This document shows positions 44,292 through 52,123 of a DNA stretch of 64,000 bases, in pieces. The position numbers and the translations under genes are program-made. Position 1 is the stretch's first letter; the number at the start of each line of letters is the position of its first letter. The notes under the pieces were generated by a model, which did no database searches, was not told where the DNA came from, and worked only from the letters and a program-made list of their open reading frames with translations. This DNA comes from a virus: the IMG/VR virus record IMGVR_UViG_3300035698_017721, positions 1 to 64,000 of that record. One strand, 5' to 3'.

Positions 44292-44624
44292 TCAACATCT
44301 AGAACACTTTGAATAGCCTCTATTAACTCTTCTACGGAGACAACATTGACACCAAGTCTTATCACCTACCCGAAGATCCAAAGCCTCTTGTGTGAGCTTC
44401 TTATTAAGGTTCTGCTTTCTGTGGGTGATCTTGTTGAACTTAGGTTTATGAAGTTTGATCAATCTGAATTCTTCATCCAACATCTCATCTTCAGTATTAT
44501 GCTTTGACAATACCTCGAAGTTGAAATTCTTCTTGTTTGCTTTGTGCCATCTGAAACGATAGAAGCCCTTAGTTTGGACTCCTTGGACTTTCTTAGCATC
44601 CGTGAATATATTGAAACCTCCCAT
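44292..44624 (-). CDS. hypothetical zinc-finger-like protein, possibly N-terminally frame-broken (110 aa+)
   Basis: C-terminus WCQCCLRRRVNRGYSKCSRC looks like a zinc ribbon. Upstream of ATG 44624 the same frame stays open to about 44705 (RTYLNGSRKFSDLLIQNN) without a start. The frame switched by one base at an AAAAG run reads further upstream (KTDRFLVGLK). The true protein may therefore begin near 44760 and be interrupted by one or two indels. The 44625-44771 gap is otherwise empty. Confidence 0.5.
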   Translation of the reverse strand: MGGFNIFTDAKKVQGVQTKGFYRFRWHKANKKNFNFEVLSKHNTEDEMLDEEFRLIKLHKPKFNKITHRKQNLNKKLTQEALDLRVGDKTWCQCCLRRRVNRGYSKCSRC

Positions 44625-44771
44625 ACCAACAATGACCCAATGAAGGGTCTTGTTGTTTTGGATTAAGAGATCGGAAAATTTCCTTGAACCATTTAGGTAG
44701 GTTCTGGCATCCTTTTAAGCCGACTAGGAAACGATCAGTTTTGTCACTACCCTGTCCAACCTCTTAAAGTC

Positions 44772-45395
44772 TTACTTCTTAGGAGCAGGAGCAGACTTCA
44801 AAGCCTGAACTGGAAGGATCTCAGTGAACAATGTTGAGATTGAAGTTTTGAACTTCTTAGCAAGCATTGGAAGAATACCGATTGTTCCTTTGGCGATTGA
44901 GTGAGTAACTGTCTGAGAGATGCCATTAGCGAAAGCATCTTTAACTTCTTGCTTCAATTTAGAAGCGGCAATGGCTTCAGAGATTGCTTGACCATGCTCG
45001 TTAATCATTGCAGAGTCCAAAGTGAAAGTTACGGTTTCGTCAATCAAGTCTTCACCATAAGTCTCAGTCAAATATTCAACGCCACCTTCAGGAAGTTTGA
45101 TGTAACGATCTTGTGCCATATAAAGAAGTGAATCTCCAGCAGCACTTGAAAGAATGAAACTTTCAGGTTGACGTCCTGTTGCTTCATATGCCTTAACATA
45201 TTGTTCTGCAGCATATGGCTTTAGAATTCCTTCAGCTTGTTTCAATTTTGCTGTTGCTGTTGCAGCGGCTTTCTTTGCAGCAGTATAATCTGCAAGAGCT
45301 TGAACCTGAACTGGGTCAGTACAAACGTGATTTTCTTTGTCTGCAGTTGAAGCGGTTGCTTTCTTAACTGTCTTAGCTTGGGCGAACATGTTCAT
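44772..45395 (-). CDS. conserved-looking phage protein (207 aa)
   Basis: N-terminal coil (LADYTAAKKAAATATAKLKQ) and a C-terminal globular part with EDLIDETVTFTLDSAMINEH. Ala/Lys-rich. It has a good promoter and a long leader. Resembles phage proteins of unknown role that precede DNA-metabolism genes. No signal peptide. Confidence 0.6.
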   Translation of the reverse strand: MNMFAQAKTVKKATASTADKENHVCTDPVQVQALADYTAAKKAAATATAKLKQAEGILKPYAAEQYVKAYEATGRQPESFILSSAAGDSLLYMAQDRYIKLPEGGVEYLTETYGEDLIDETVTFTLDSAMINEHGQAISEAIAASKLKQEVKDAFANGISQTVTHSIAKGTIGILPMLAKKFKTSISTLFTEILPVQALKSAPAPKK

Positions 45396-45432
45396 TTTTA
45401 GTTGTCTTTAGTTGTTGTGACTTGATTACATT

Positions 45433-45442
45433 GTAAAGATAC
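45433..45442 (-). promoter_or_regulatory. Bacteroidota-type -7 promoter element
   Basis: CGTATCTTTAC class element 37 nt before ATG 45395; CTTCCGTATG at the -33 side. Confidence 0.55.
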
Positions 45443-45540
45443 GAATAATATCGACATACGGAAGTGTTTCCGCAAATCTTTTTTCTTCTTTTTTACAAAG
45501 GCTTGATTTCCAACACATTGAAAATAAACTATTTTCGGCT

Positions 45541-45549
45541 GATATATAA
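45541..45549 (+). promoter_or_regulatory. GATATATAA motif (putative late promoter)
   Basis: 31 nt upstream of the PrsW-like gene start at 45581. Confidence 0.5.
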
Positions 45550-45580
45550 TAAGGGAAGAATTGATCTAAAAGCAAGGAAG

Positions 45581-46303
45581 ATGATAGAAAATAATATAGT
45601 GCCATTTGTACTTACTTTTCTACCTGCCCTCGTGTATGCTATCATATTATATGCATCGTTTCCAAGGAAGACCGTTAGTTTAAAGATCTCATTTCTTCAT
45701 TTTTTGATGGGTGCTATCAGTACAACGGCGGTCCTTGCCTTCCAATGGATCTTTCCTGAATTTCAAAATCCGGTATCTAGGAACTTCATATTTGCCATGT
45801 TCTCGATGGCATTCTTACAAGTAGCATTCTTAGAAGAGTCAATGAAACTCTTGTTCTATAAGTTTACTGAGATGTATCGAGGAGTCATTCCAAGTATGTA
45901 TTCGGTGATGTTCTATGCTATGTCGGTCTCAATGGGATTTGCCGTTGTTGAGAATATGAGATATGCCGGAAGATATGGTGATGAGGTATTGATCGCCCGG
46001 GCAACTACTGCCGTTGTATTACATATGCTTACAGGTTTGATGATGGGATATTTCATATCTCTAGGCATCTGGAAAAAGAAGAAACACTTATATAAGATAC
46101 TCGGATTAGGTGCAGCAACGTTCATACATGGATTGTATGACTTCAATCTAATGATTTCAGAACAATGGAGATGGCCAGGTCTAATGATTAAGACCGGTTT
46201 TGGTATTGATACAAAATGGATATTGGGTGCAGGAATGGTTTGTACCGCTTTGATGTTTTATCACATTGGGATACTAAGAGCACGACGATTCAGAAAAAAG
46301 TGA
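45581..46303 (+). CDS. PrsW-family intramembrane protease
   Basis: 240 residues, about seven hydrophobic segments. Signature residues are present: AFLEESMKLLFYK (Glu-Glu and Lys), GFAVVENMRYA (Glu-Asn), HMLTGLMMGYF (His) and HGLYDF (His, Asp). These match the conserved metal or active-site set of PrsW/CPBP-like membrane proteases. I chose ATG 45581 over an upstream one because the promoter-like motif lies between. A plus-strand gene in a minus-strand block, it might cut host regulators or processing targets. Confidence 0.8.
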   Translation: MIENNIVPFVLTFLPALVYAIILYASFPRKTVSLKISFLHFLMGAISTTAVLAFQWIFPEFQNPVSRNFIFAMFSMAFLQVAFLEESMKLLFYKFTEMYRGVIPSMYSVMFYAMSVSMGFAVVENMRYAGRYGDEVLIARATTAVVLHMLTGLMMGYFISLGIWKKKKHLYKILGLGAATFIHGLYDFNLMISEQWRWPGLMIKTGFGIDTKWILGAGMVCTALMFYHIGILRARRFRKK

Positions 46304-46305
46304 TC

Positions 46306-46560
46306 TTATCTATGTCCACCTGCTGAAGGTGCAGAAGACTTCATATTCTCTGGAAAATTCGTAAACTTCCCATGAACGAAGTAAGGTACTTTTTCACAAG
46401 ATGTACAAGTCAATATAGGAATCTCGATCTCTCGATCCTCTGCTTGAGCAGTTTGAATTTTAGATGCGAATTTAACCATAACGGATGGAGTAAATACTTT
46501 ACCACCACATTCGCAGTTTATCCAAGGTAAATCGTTGATACTAATTTTCGGTAATTCCAT
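46306..46560 (-). CDS. small Cys-rich protein (84 aa)
   Basis: INCECGGKVF and LTCTSCEKV form two Cys pairs typical of a zinc ribbon; the C-terminus is Pro/Ser/Gly-rich. Faces the PrsW-like gene tail to tail. Role unknown. Confidence 0.6.
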   Translation of the reverse strand: MELPKISINDLPWINCECGGKVFTPSVMVKFASKIQTAQAEDREIEIPILTCTSCEKVPYFVHGKFTNFPENMKSSAPSAGGHR

Positions 46561-46753
46561 TATTTTCTTCTAGGTAAGGATTAAGTATGAGGTCTATGAA
46601 ATATACAAAATCATCCGGATCATGTTCGCCAGTACAAATATAATGACCAAACCATTCAGATTGAAAACGTGCCGCATCTTCTGCTTTAAGATGTGGCTTA
46701 ACGTCTTTCCAAAGTTTTTCTGCTTTGTGTTGATTGTCTTCTCTCCTACACAT
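46541..46753 (-). CDS. hypothetical protein (70 aa)
   Basis: Short soluble helical protein with a CxxR at the N-terminus (MCRREDNQHKAEKLWKD). Overlaps the next gene by 20 nt. Last minus-strand protein gene before the tRNA region. Confidence 0.55.
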   Translation of the reverse strand: MCRREDNQHKAEKLWKDVKPHLKAEDAARFQSEWFGHYICTGEHDPDDFVYFIDLILNPYLEENNGITEN

Positions 46754-46847
46754 ACATTGACTAATGAACTCTTTTAAATCCCTTTGGAATTTTTTCTTAA
46801 TCTGAAACTGTTGTCGGATTCATATGTGCTTGACTTTAACAAGAACT

Positions 46848-46935
46848 AGAATGAGGGCGTCGCTATTGATAATATCGTTCTGCATAAACGAGCAGTGTCT
46901 TTCAACCGTACCAAAGCTAAGCCCTCACTTAGTCT
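46848..46935 (+). ncRNA. possible structured RNA
   Basis: An outer stem TGAGGGC / GCCCTCA closes ~85 nt that contains CGTT / AACG and CTGC / GCAG hairpins. It is followed directly by a T-rich terminator. No frame of note. Might be a small RNA; the strand is inferred from the terminator's T run. Confidence 0.35.
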
Positions 46936-46960
46936 CCTCCTTGCGGGAGTAGTCTTTTTT
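46931..46960 (+). terminator. intrinsic terminator
   Basis: CTCC / GGAG hairpin then TTTTTT on the plus strand. Ends the possible RNA. Confidence 0.6.
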
Positions 46961-47056
46961 ATTTCTCAAACCTGGAAACGCTCTATTGAGAATTACGCTT
47001 CTTCATTATGGTCACTTGCGGACGGGAAAAGATTATAAAAACGCCGCACTACGTGG

Positions 47057-47149
47057 TGGTTCTTGTAGGATTTGAACCTACGATCCTCCAGATCGTTTTT
47101 CAACTATCTGGTGCTCTGCAATAAATTGCCCAACTGAGCTTTAAGAACC
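47057..47149 (-). tRNA. tRNA-like gene with enlarged D-loop and anticodon loop (Phe-like GAA?)
   Basis: Acceptor GGTTCTT / AAGAACC, D-stem GCTC / GAGC and T-arm GTAGG-TTCAAAT-CCTAC are all normal. The D-loop holds an extra self-complementary GCAATTTATTGC. The anticodon region is 24 nt instead of 17: CCAGAT / ATCTGG closing AGTTGAAAAACG, which contains TTGAAAA as in tRNA-Phe. It may be a defective tRNA, a decoy or a frameshift-type suppressor. Confidence 0.5.
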
Positions 47150-47261
47150 TTAAATTGATCCCCTGTTTCCGAGGCAGTAGGAACGTGCTTTAGAGACACG
47201 GCCGATTTACACAAATTACATCTTAAGTTAAAGAAGCAAGGTAAGATTGTTACGCTCTTTC

Positions 47262-47942
47262 ATGAGCCAGACATTGACAACCAAGCAACATCTTTATGTA
47301 TTTACGGAACTACTGAAGTTCGTAGATCACTTAGTCATTTGCCATTATCACTTAAAACAGCGATCAATGAAAATGTCTAAGCTAATAAATGACATGTCTA
47401 ATTGTGAACAGACACAAGGCATGTCGGTACTTGAGCACGGAGAATCAGTGCTTCGGTATTACGAAGATCTCATTAACCATTTACAGAATGATACTCCATT
47501 ACAATTAGAATGGAAACTCCCTGAATGGATTTATGATCACAAAGATTACATCCTAGAAAACTTAATGTCCGATGATATTATCAAGGACTATCAGATCTTC
47601 CATGATTGTGGTAAGCCATATTGTCGAACAGTAGATGAGAACGGACGTCAACACTTCCCGGACCATGCAAAGGTTTCTGAGCAGACTTGGTTAGATGCCA
47701 GTGGAGATACACAGGTTGGTAAGTTGATCGGAATGGATATGGACATTCACTTATTAAAGGATGTGGGTGTTGCAGAGTTTGCTAAAAGACCAGAAGCGAT
47801 GACATTATTGTTGACGGGACTCAGTGAAATTCATTCTAATTGTGCTATGTTTGGTGGTATAGATTCTACATCATTCAAGATCAAGTGGAAACAAATAAAT
47901 AAGCGTGGTAACGCCATCTTTAAAGAACTTCTTGTAAGATGA
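47262..47942 (+). CDS. HD-domain phosphohydrolase-like protein
   Basis: About 226 residues. SVLEHGESV supplies a first His, QIFHDCGKP the HD pair, and HFPDHAKVSE a further His; EIHSNCAMFGG follows. This is the HD-superfamily metal site order and resembles a phage protein group found near RNA ligase and tRNA genes. The substrate may be a nucleotide or RNA terminal phosphate. ATG 47262 is preferred to 47247 or 47367, uncertain. First gene of the plus-strand block. Confidence 0.7.
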   Translation: MSQTLTTKQHLYVFTELLKFVDHLVICHYHLKQRSMKMSKLINDMSNCEQTQGMSVLEHGESVLRYYEDLINHLQNDTPLQLEWKLPEWIYDHKDYILENLMSDDIIKDYQIFHDCGKPYCRTVDENGRQHFPDHAKVSEQTWLDASGDTQVGKLIGMDMDIHLLKDVGVAEFAKRPEAMTLLLTGLSEIHSNCAMFGGIDSTSFKIKWKQINKRGNAIFKELLVR

Positions 47943-47951
47943 AAAACACAA

Positions 47952-48071
47952 GGCACATCGTGAATATGAATGCGAGGAACAACTGCAGAAAGTACTCGTT
48001 GGATTATAGGCTCACGGAGGTTGGAAGTAGCCCTTCCACACACCTTGGGGGTTCGATCCCTTCATGTGCTG
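47952..48071 (+). tRNA. possible interrupted or decayed tRNA
   Basis: GGCACAT and ATGTGCT can form an acceptor stem 105 nt apart. A T-arm (GGGGG-TTCGATC-CCTTC) and CA end precede the next tRNA. No standard D-arm or anticodon arm is visible between; a long hairpin (GGAAG / CTTCC) occupies the middle. Probably a remnant or an unusual RNA. Confidence 0.3.
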
Positions 48072-48074
48072 CAA

Positions 48075-48152
48075 GTCAGAATAGCTCAGTTGGTAGAGCA
48101 CTTGATTACTTCGGTAATCTTGAGGTCGGTGGTTCGAACCCATCTTCTGACA
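48075..48152 (+). tRNA. tRNA-like gene with remodelled anticodon arm
   Basis: Acceptor GTCAGAA / TTCTGAC, D-arm GCTC / GAGC and T-arm GGTGG-TTCGAAC-CCATC are intact. The anticodon arm is 24 nt: GATTAC-TTCG-GTAATC, a 6-bp stem with a UUCG tetraloop, flanked by CTT / TTGAG. No ordinary seven-base anticodon loop can be drawn. Confidence 0.5.
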
Positions 48153-48157
48153 CAATT

Positions 48158-48231
48158 GCCTGGATAGCTCAGTTGGTTAGAGCGTTGGAGCTTCGGGCTC
48201 TGAAGGTCGTGGGTTCGAACTACTCCGGGCA
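48158..48231 (+). tRNA. tRNA-Arg (UCG)
   Basis: Acceptor GCCTGGA / TCCGGGC; D-arm GCTC / GAGC; anticodon arm TGGAG-CTTCGGG-CTCTG gives anticodon UCG. The T-stem is one base short (GTGG / CTAC). Reads CGA codons. Confidence 0.75.
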
Positions 48232-48239
48232 CAACAAAT

Positions 48240-48313
48240 GGGGCTGTAGTTCAGCTGGTAAGAACGCCGATCTCTAAAATCGGATGTCGCGGGTTCGAGC
48301 CCCGTCAGCCTCG
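48240..48313 (+). tRNA. tRNA-Sup (CUA), amber suppressor
   Basis: Acceptor GGGGCTG / CAGCCTC; anticodon arm CCGAT-CTCTAAA-ATCGG gives CUA, which reads the UAG stop codon. D- and T-arms normal. The amino acid charged is not clear. Confidence 0.85.
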
Positions 48314-48318
48314 CAAAT

Positions 48319-48393
48319 GGGAATATAGCTCAGTCCGGTTAGAGCGGGAGTCTCTAAAACTCTTCGTCGTGGGTTCGAATCCCACTATTCCTT
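48319..48393 (+). tRNA. second tRNA-Sup (CUA)
   Basis: Acceptor GGGAATA / TATTCCT; anticodon arm GGAGT-CTCTAAA-ACTCT; anticodon CUA. Sequence differs from the first, so it is a second gene and not a recent copy. Confidence 0.85.
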
Positions 48394-48511
48394 CTACATT
48401 TATTAACCCTAAAAACAAAGCCATGAAATAGGTAAGCAGAGGACCATAATTTGAATCGAGTGAATCGAAGAGTACAAACAATTCAAACAACAAAATTCAA
48501 AAACAATAGTC

Positions 48512-48913
48512 ATGAACGACACAACAGTTAAAGCAGAAAAAATAATCGTAGAAGCAACACCAGAAAACGTGCAAATGGTTCTCGATAAAATCAAGGAATT
48601 CACAACAGAGAAGGGATACCAGATCAAAGGTGATTTCAAGTTCAACGGAAAACTCGAGTTTCCAAGTCGTAACCAAGAAAAGGTTCTTCGTAGATACCTC
48701 ACCAGATTAAACTGGAAGGTAACAATGTCGCAAGCAAACCGATTCTTACACGCTCTCAAGAGATACACCGATTTTGAAGGTCGTATCGAAATCTCAGAAC
48801 GTGAAAAAGGAATCCAGAAAGCTCGTAAGGACTGGAAGTATGCAAGAGAACGTCAAGAACTTTTGCTCAAGTCTTACAAAGAAACCAAAGCAGGTTTCTA
48901 CCCAAGTCTGTAA
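48512..48913 (+). CDS. hypothetical protein (133 aa)
   Basis: Basic, helical C-terminal half (EREKGIQKARKDWKYARERQ). Follows the tRNAs and is closed by a strong terminator. No motif recognised. Confidence 0.6.
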   Translation: MNDTTVKAEKIIVEATPENVQMVLDKIKEFTTEKGYQIKGDFKFNGKLEFPSRNQEKVLRRYLTRLNWKVTMSQANRFLHALKRYTDFEGRIEISEREKGIQKARKDWKYARERQELLLKSYKETKAGFYPSL

Positions 48914-48932
48914 GCACATCTTCATAATAATG

Positions 48933-48959
48933 AAAAGGGCCTCGAAAGAGGCCCTTTTT
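48933..48959 (+). terminator. intrinsic terminator
   Basis: AAAAGGGCCTC-GAAA-GAGGCCCTTTTT, a strong bidirectional hairpin. Confidence 0.9.
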
Positions 48960-48973
48960 CGTTTAACCAAAAC

Positions 48974-48982
48974 GATATATAA
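48974..48982 (+). promoter_or_regulatory. GATATATAA motif (putative late promoter)
   Basis: 3 nt before the Nudix gene ATG at 48986. Confidence 0.5.
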
Positions 48983-48985
48983 GAT

Positions 48986-49480
48986 ATGGAACATCTTAAA
49001 AAATGGGAGAGCTTCAACGAAGCGTACGATTATGATAATAATTCTGGGGAAGAATTCTGGGGAGATGCTGGAGCAGGTGTTTTACCTATCTGTAAAGGTA
49101 CCGGTAGAATATTACTTGGCCTAAGATCTGGACTTGTTAACGAACCGTATACCTGGGCCGGGTTCGGCGGTATGATTGACGACGATGAAGAATTAGCAAA
49201 CCCAGAGCTTGCGGCCAGAAGGGAGTTTGAAGAAGAAGCTCATTATATGGGGAAGGTAGACATGATTGAGTGTGAACAATTTACCAGTGATGGAGGAGGA
49301 TTCAAATATTACAATTTTATAGGTGTGATCGATGAAGAGTTTACTCCTGTATTATCTGATGAATCAGACGATTATCAATGGGTTACTCTGACGGAATTAC
49401 ACGATCAGGATAATAAACACTTTGGACTAGTTGATGTAATGAAAAAGAACATGAACATAATTAAGAAGTACGCAAAATGA
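48986..49480 (+). CDS. Nudix hydrolase
   Basis: Nudix box GGMIDDDEELANPELAARRE followed by FEEEAHYMG supplies the metal-binding glutamates. 164 residues. Hydrolyses nucleoside-diphosphate-linked compounds. The N-terminus MEHLKKWESFNE matches a tag shared by nearby proteins. ATGA overlap with the kinase gene. The substrate could be an (d)NTP, ADP-ribose or NAD. Confidence 0.9.
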   Translation: MEHLKKWESFNEAYDYDNNSGEEFWGDAGAGVLPICKGTGRILLGLRSGLVNEPYTWAGFGGMIDDDEELANPELAARREFEEEAHYMGKVDMIECEQFTSDGGGFKYYNFIGVIDEEFTPVLSDESDDYQWVTLTELHDQDNKHFGLVDVMKKNMNIIKKYAK

Positions 49481-50232
49481 AGCATTTAAAAAAATTTATA
49501 TCTATGTTTGAATCGGAGAAGATTCTCGATCTGGATGAGTCAATTGCCGATGAACAAATACACAAAGCCATCTTTATGATTGGTGGTGCAGGGTCCGGTA
49601 AGTCGACAGCAGCCAAGAAAATGTTTGAAGGTACTTTGAAGTTCGTTGACTCTGACAAATTCGTACAGTTCCTTTTGAAGAAGAAAGGTCTATCCCTGGT
49701 TTTCGATAAATCAAAGCCTGAAGAATATGCAGCAAAAACTAAATTCCGTCGCCAAGCAAAAGAATTAGAGACTTCCAAATTTGGACATTTGGTAGATGGC
49801 TTACATAGTATCGTATTAGATGGTACTGGTAGAAACCGCGATAAGATCAACCGTCAGTATGATGCGTTACTTGGACTAGGCTACGACTGTTACATGATTT
49901 ATATCAACACGGATGTTGAAGTTGCAGTAGAACGAAATGCCAAGCGAGAACGTGTAGTTCCCGAGGATATTGTAAGAGCACAGTATCATGATTTACAAGC
50001 TAATATTCCGGATTATAAAAAAAAGTTTGGTGCTAATTTCTTTGAATATAAAACTGGTGAGACTGATAAAACGCTGAATAAAATCTCAAATAAGATATTA
50101 CAAGCACCTTATGAAAATGAAGCTGGATTTGTATTAAGAGATCTTATGAAGGAAAATCATTTGAAATATCTACATGAACTGAATGTGCAACAGTTAGGAA
50201 CGTTAATGCGGAACATTAGATTAACGGATTAA
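49477..50232 (+). CDS. P-loop kinase-like protein (zeta-toxin / polynucleotide-kinase type)
   Basis: Walker A GGAGSGKST, then FVDSDKF, LDGTGRNRDK and a LID-type Arg-rich region (ERNAKRERV). It resembles AAA_33/zeta-type kinases that act on small nucleotides or polynucleotide 5-prime ends. N-terminal MKHLKKFISMFESE is the shared tag. With the ligase-like and HD proteins it could form an RNA-repair set, as Pnk/Rnl do in T4. Confidence 0.7.
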   Translation: MKHLKKFISMFESEKILDLDESIADEQIHKAIFMIGGAGSGKSTAAKKMFEGTLKFVDSDKFVQFLLKKKGLSLVFDKSKPEEYAAKTKFRRQAKELETSKFGHLVDGLHSIVLDGTGRNRDKINRQYDALLGLGYDCYMIYINTDVEVAVERNAKRERVVPEDIVRAQYHDLQANIPDYKKKFGANFFEYKTGETDKTLNKISNKILQAPYENEAGFVLRDLMKENHLKYLHELNVQQLGTLMRNIRLTD

Positions 50233-50246
50233 CTGCGTATGATTTG

Positions 50247-50255
50247 GATATATAA
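50247..50255 (+). promoter_or_regulatory. GATATATAA motif (putative late promoter)
   Basis: Upstream of the membrane protein at 50278, just past the kinase stop. Confidence 0.5.
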
Positions 50256-50277
50256 AGAGAAATATAATGAAAGAAGG

Positions 50278-50643
50278 ATGAAGTCAGTGCTGTTGGTAAT
50301 GTTAGTATTTTTAAGTACTTCGGTAAACGCTCAAGTAGATCCACCCGATAGTGCAGATGAATTTGGTTGGTTACGTTGGGCCGTAATATTACTTTTAGGT
50401 TTTGTTGGTACCGGTGGTGCAACATTCTTTGCTTTTGTAAAAGGAGCACATGAAAGTCGAATTAAAGATAAGGATGCAGAAATTAAAAGACTTGCAACAA
50501 GAGCAACTGAACAGCAACATGCTTTAGAACGTCTACAGACTGATAAAGATGCCTTGAACAAGGATATGCAAGAGAAAGTTATTCCAGCTCTAACGAGCGC
50601 AAGCGACCTTATTAGAACCTTCTTAAATAGCAGTAAGAAATGA
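50278..50643 (+). CDS. membrane protein with coiled-coil tail (121 aa)
   Basis: Starts MKSVLLVMLVFLSTSVNAQ, a signal peptide, then a TM segment (WAVILLLGFVGTGGATFFAF) and a coiled coil (RIKDKDAEIKRLATRATEQQ). This signal-TM-coil layout resembles inner-membrane spanins or holin-accessory proteins, but the family is not certain. Start 50278 chosen over 50239 because the promoter-like motif lies between. Confidence 0.65.
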   Translation: MKSVLLVMLVFLSTSVNAQVDPPDSADEFGWLRWAVILLLGFVGTGGATFFAFVKGAHESRIKDKDAEIKRLATRATEQQHALERLQTDKDALNKDMQEKVIPALTSASDLIRTFLNSSKK

Positions 50644-51059
50644 GAGGTCAAACAGAAGATATTAGACATCAGCTTGATGTCGCTTGTAAAGAACTAACTA
50701 GCTGCGTTCATGATTTCAAGATCCAATGTGGTCTTGATGATTGGAAAGAGAAAGTTGTGTCGATCACAGATCAGTTTACAGAGATCTTTCCAGACGTTAT
50801 GGCCAAGGTTGCATTTCCAGAGAAAGCAAAAGGTAGTCGTACGATCATTATAAAGGCTAAAGCGGGATCTAAGTTAGATCCACACAAGATGATTCCTCTT
50901 CGCTTTGTTTATGTTGTCCACGGGGACCAGAGAGATGAAAGAGGTGTAATAGTTTTGAATGAGGATGAGGGAATGTCTATTCAACCATTTGTTGAATCAT
51001 CCATGTATTTTAAAGTGGATACGAAGTTGATCATGGAGATTGAAGATGAAACCATATAA
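50640..51059 (+). CDS. hypothetical protein with cupin-like C-terminal half (139 aa)
   Basis: The stretch FVYVVHGDQRDERGVIVLNE and GMSIQPF has the spacing of a small cupin barrel, but the metal His residues are not clear. N-terminal helical half (RHQLDVACKELTSCVHDFK). Overlaps the previous gene by 4 nt and precedes a PAS protein. Confidence 0.5.
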   Translation: MRGQTEDIRHQLDVACKELTSCVHDFKIQCGLDDWKEKVVSITDQFTEIFPDVMAKVAFPEKAKGSRTIIIKAKAGSKLDPHKMIPLRFVYVVHGDQRDERGVIVLNEDEGMSIQPFVESSMYFKVDTKLIMEIEDETI

Positions 51060-51061
51060 TT

Positions 51062-51487
51062 ATGAATGAAGTACAACAAAAGGTTCAAGTCGAAGTAGAT
51101 CACCTTACAGGTTTAATAAGTGAACTACAACAGGTAAATCTGTTTCTAACATTATTAGAAAATCCTGATTGTCCCATGTTCGTTGCCTATGTTCACCCGG
51201 ATGGTCATTTTCGTTACGTCAATAAAGTGTTTGCTAATGCCCTTGGATATTCTAAGGAAGAAATTTATAGTAAACATTGGGCCGAATTCATGAAGCCTGC
51301 GGAATCTGCTCGAGTACGAGCAGATTATCTTGCATCGAGTGATTCTAAGACACCATTTCTAAATTACGATACAATGTACCAAACCAAAGACGGTAAGGAT
51401 CTACCTTTAAGATGGTACACAAGTCCAATGCATAATCACAGTAACGAAGAGAATGTTACGATTTGTTTTTCAATGATAATTGATTAA
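51062..51487 (+). CDS. PAS-domain protein (141 aa)
   Basis: Residues ~35-141 match a PAS fold: MFVAYVHPDGHFRYVNKVFA, NALGYSKEEIYSKHWAEF and a strand set DLPLRWYTSPM. There is no kinase, GGDEF or other output domain, only a short N-terminal coiled coil, so it may bind a partner. PAS proteins are unusual in phages; the ligand is unknown. Confidence 0.75.
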   Translation: MNEVQQKVQVEVDHLTGLISELQQVNLFLTLLENPDCPMFVAYVHPDGHFRYVNKVFANALGYSKEEIYSKHWAEFMKPAESARVRADYLASSDSKTPFLNYDTMYQTKDGKDLPLRWYTSPMHNHSNEENVTICFSMIID

Positions 51488-52059
51488 AGCTTAATCCAAG
51501 CGCAATATTTGCCTTGTCTCTTATAATCTTCTGCCATCCAGATTACGTTTTTTCTGTATAATACAGGATCAAATTCTACAACGATACCGTTTTTAGTAGA
51601 TGAAGTGAACATATCACCTTTCATCAAATTCCAAATAATATTACGACCTGGTGAGTTATTACCGGTCACTGGTAGGTTCTCAAGAAGATACTTACGAAAC
51701 TCTGGAGTAGCTTTAACCATATAATATTGGTCAATTGTATAAATGGAAGCATTAAAGAAATAGTAACTATTATCTGGTCTGAATCGTTTTAAACTTGACT
51801 CTGATACAAAATCAGTGCCCTTAACATCAATATAGCATTTCACTCCATCTAAATTGATAAACCAAAGGTCACCATCAACAGCATTTGCTTCCACTTGCCG
51901 ATTCCATTCTTCCGACCATTTTTCAATGTCTTTGTCAACGGTTGGTCCTATACCATATCCCAAGTTCGGTATAATTCCTTCTTTTAAAGCTCGTAATACA
52001 GACTCTTCCCCAAACAGTCCGAAATAAAATCGTTCGTCAAATGTTGTTAGTGCTTCCAT
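51484..52059 (-). CDS. PD-(D/E)xK nuclease-like protein (191 aa)
   Basis: Core VDGDLWFIN...CYIDVKGT resembles the D...(D/E)xK active site of restriction-type nucleases. The rest is alpha/beta without a recognised family. Convergent with the PAS gene by 4 nt; minus strand in a plus block. Confidence 0.5.
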   Translation of the reverse strand: MEALTTFDERFYFGLFGEESVLRALKEGIIPNLGYGIGPTVDKDIEKWSEEWNRQVEANAVDGDLWFINLDGVKCYIDVKGTDFVSESSLKRFRPDNSYYFFNASIYTIDQYYMVKATPEFRKYLLENLPVTGNNSPGRNIIWNLMKGDMFTSSTKNGIVVEFDPVLYRKNVIWMAEDYKRQGKYCAWIKL

Positions 52060-52095
52060 GTTACCTTATATCAACGGAAAAAGGAAATGTTTCCG

Positions 52096-52104
52096 GATAT
52101 ATAA
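52096..52104 (+). promoter_or_regulatory. GATATATAA motif (putative late promoter)
   Basis: 20 nt upstream of the gene at 52124, starting a run of tagged small genes. Confidence 0.5.
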
Positions 52105-52123
52105 ATAAACGTATCCTATTAAG

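Noticed and set aside
47184-47200. Anticodon-like arm CGTGT-CTCTAAA-GCACG on the minus strand
   Set aside because: No D-arm, T-arm or acceptor partner found around it; not a tRNA.
47939-48277. Open reading frame across the tRNA cluster
   Set aside because: Its translation only reads through three tRNA genes; tRNA folding explains the sequence.
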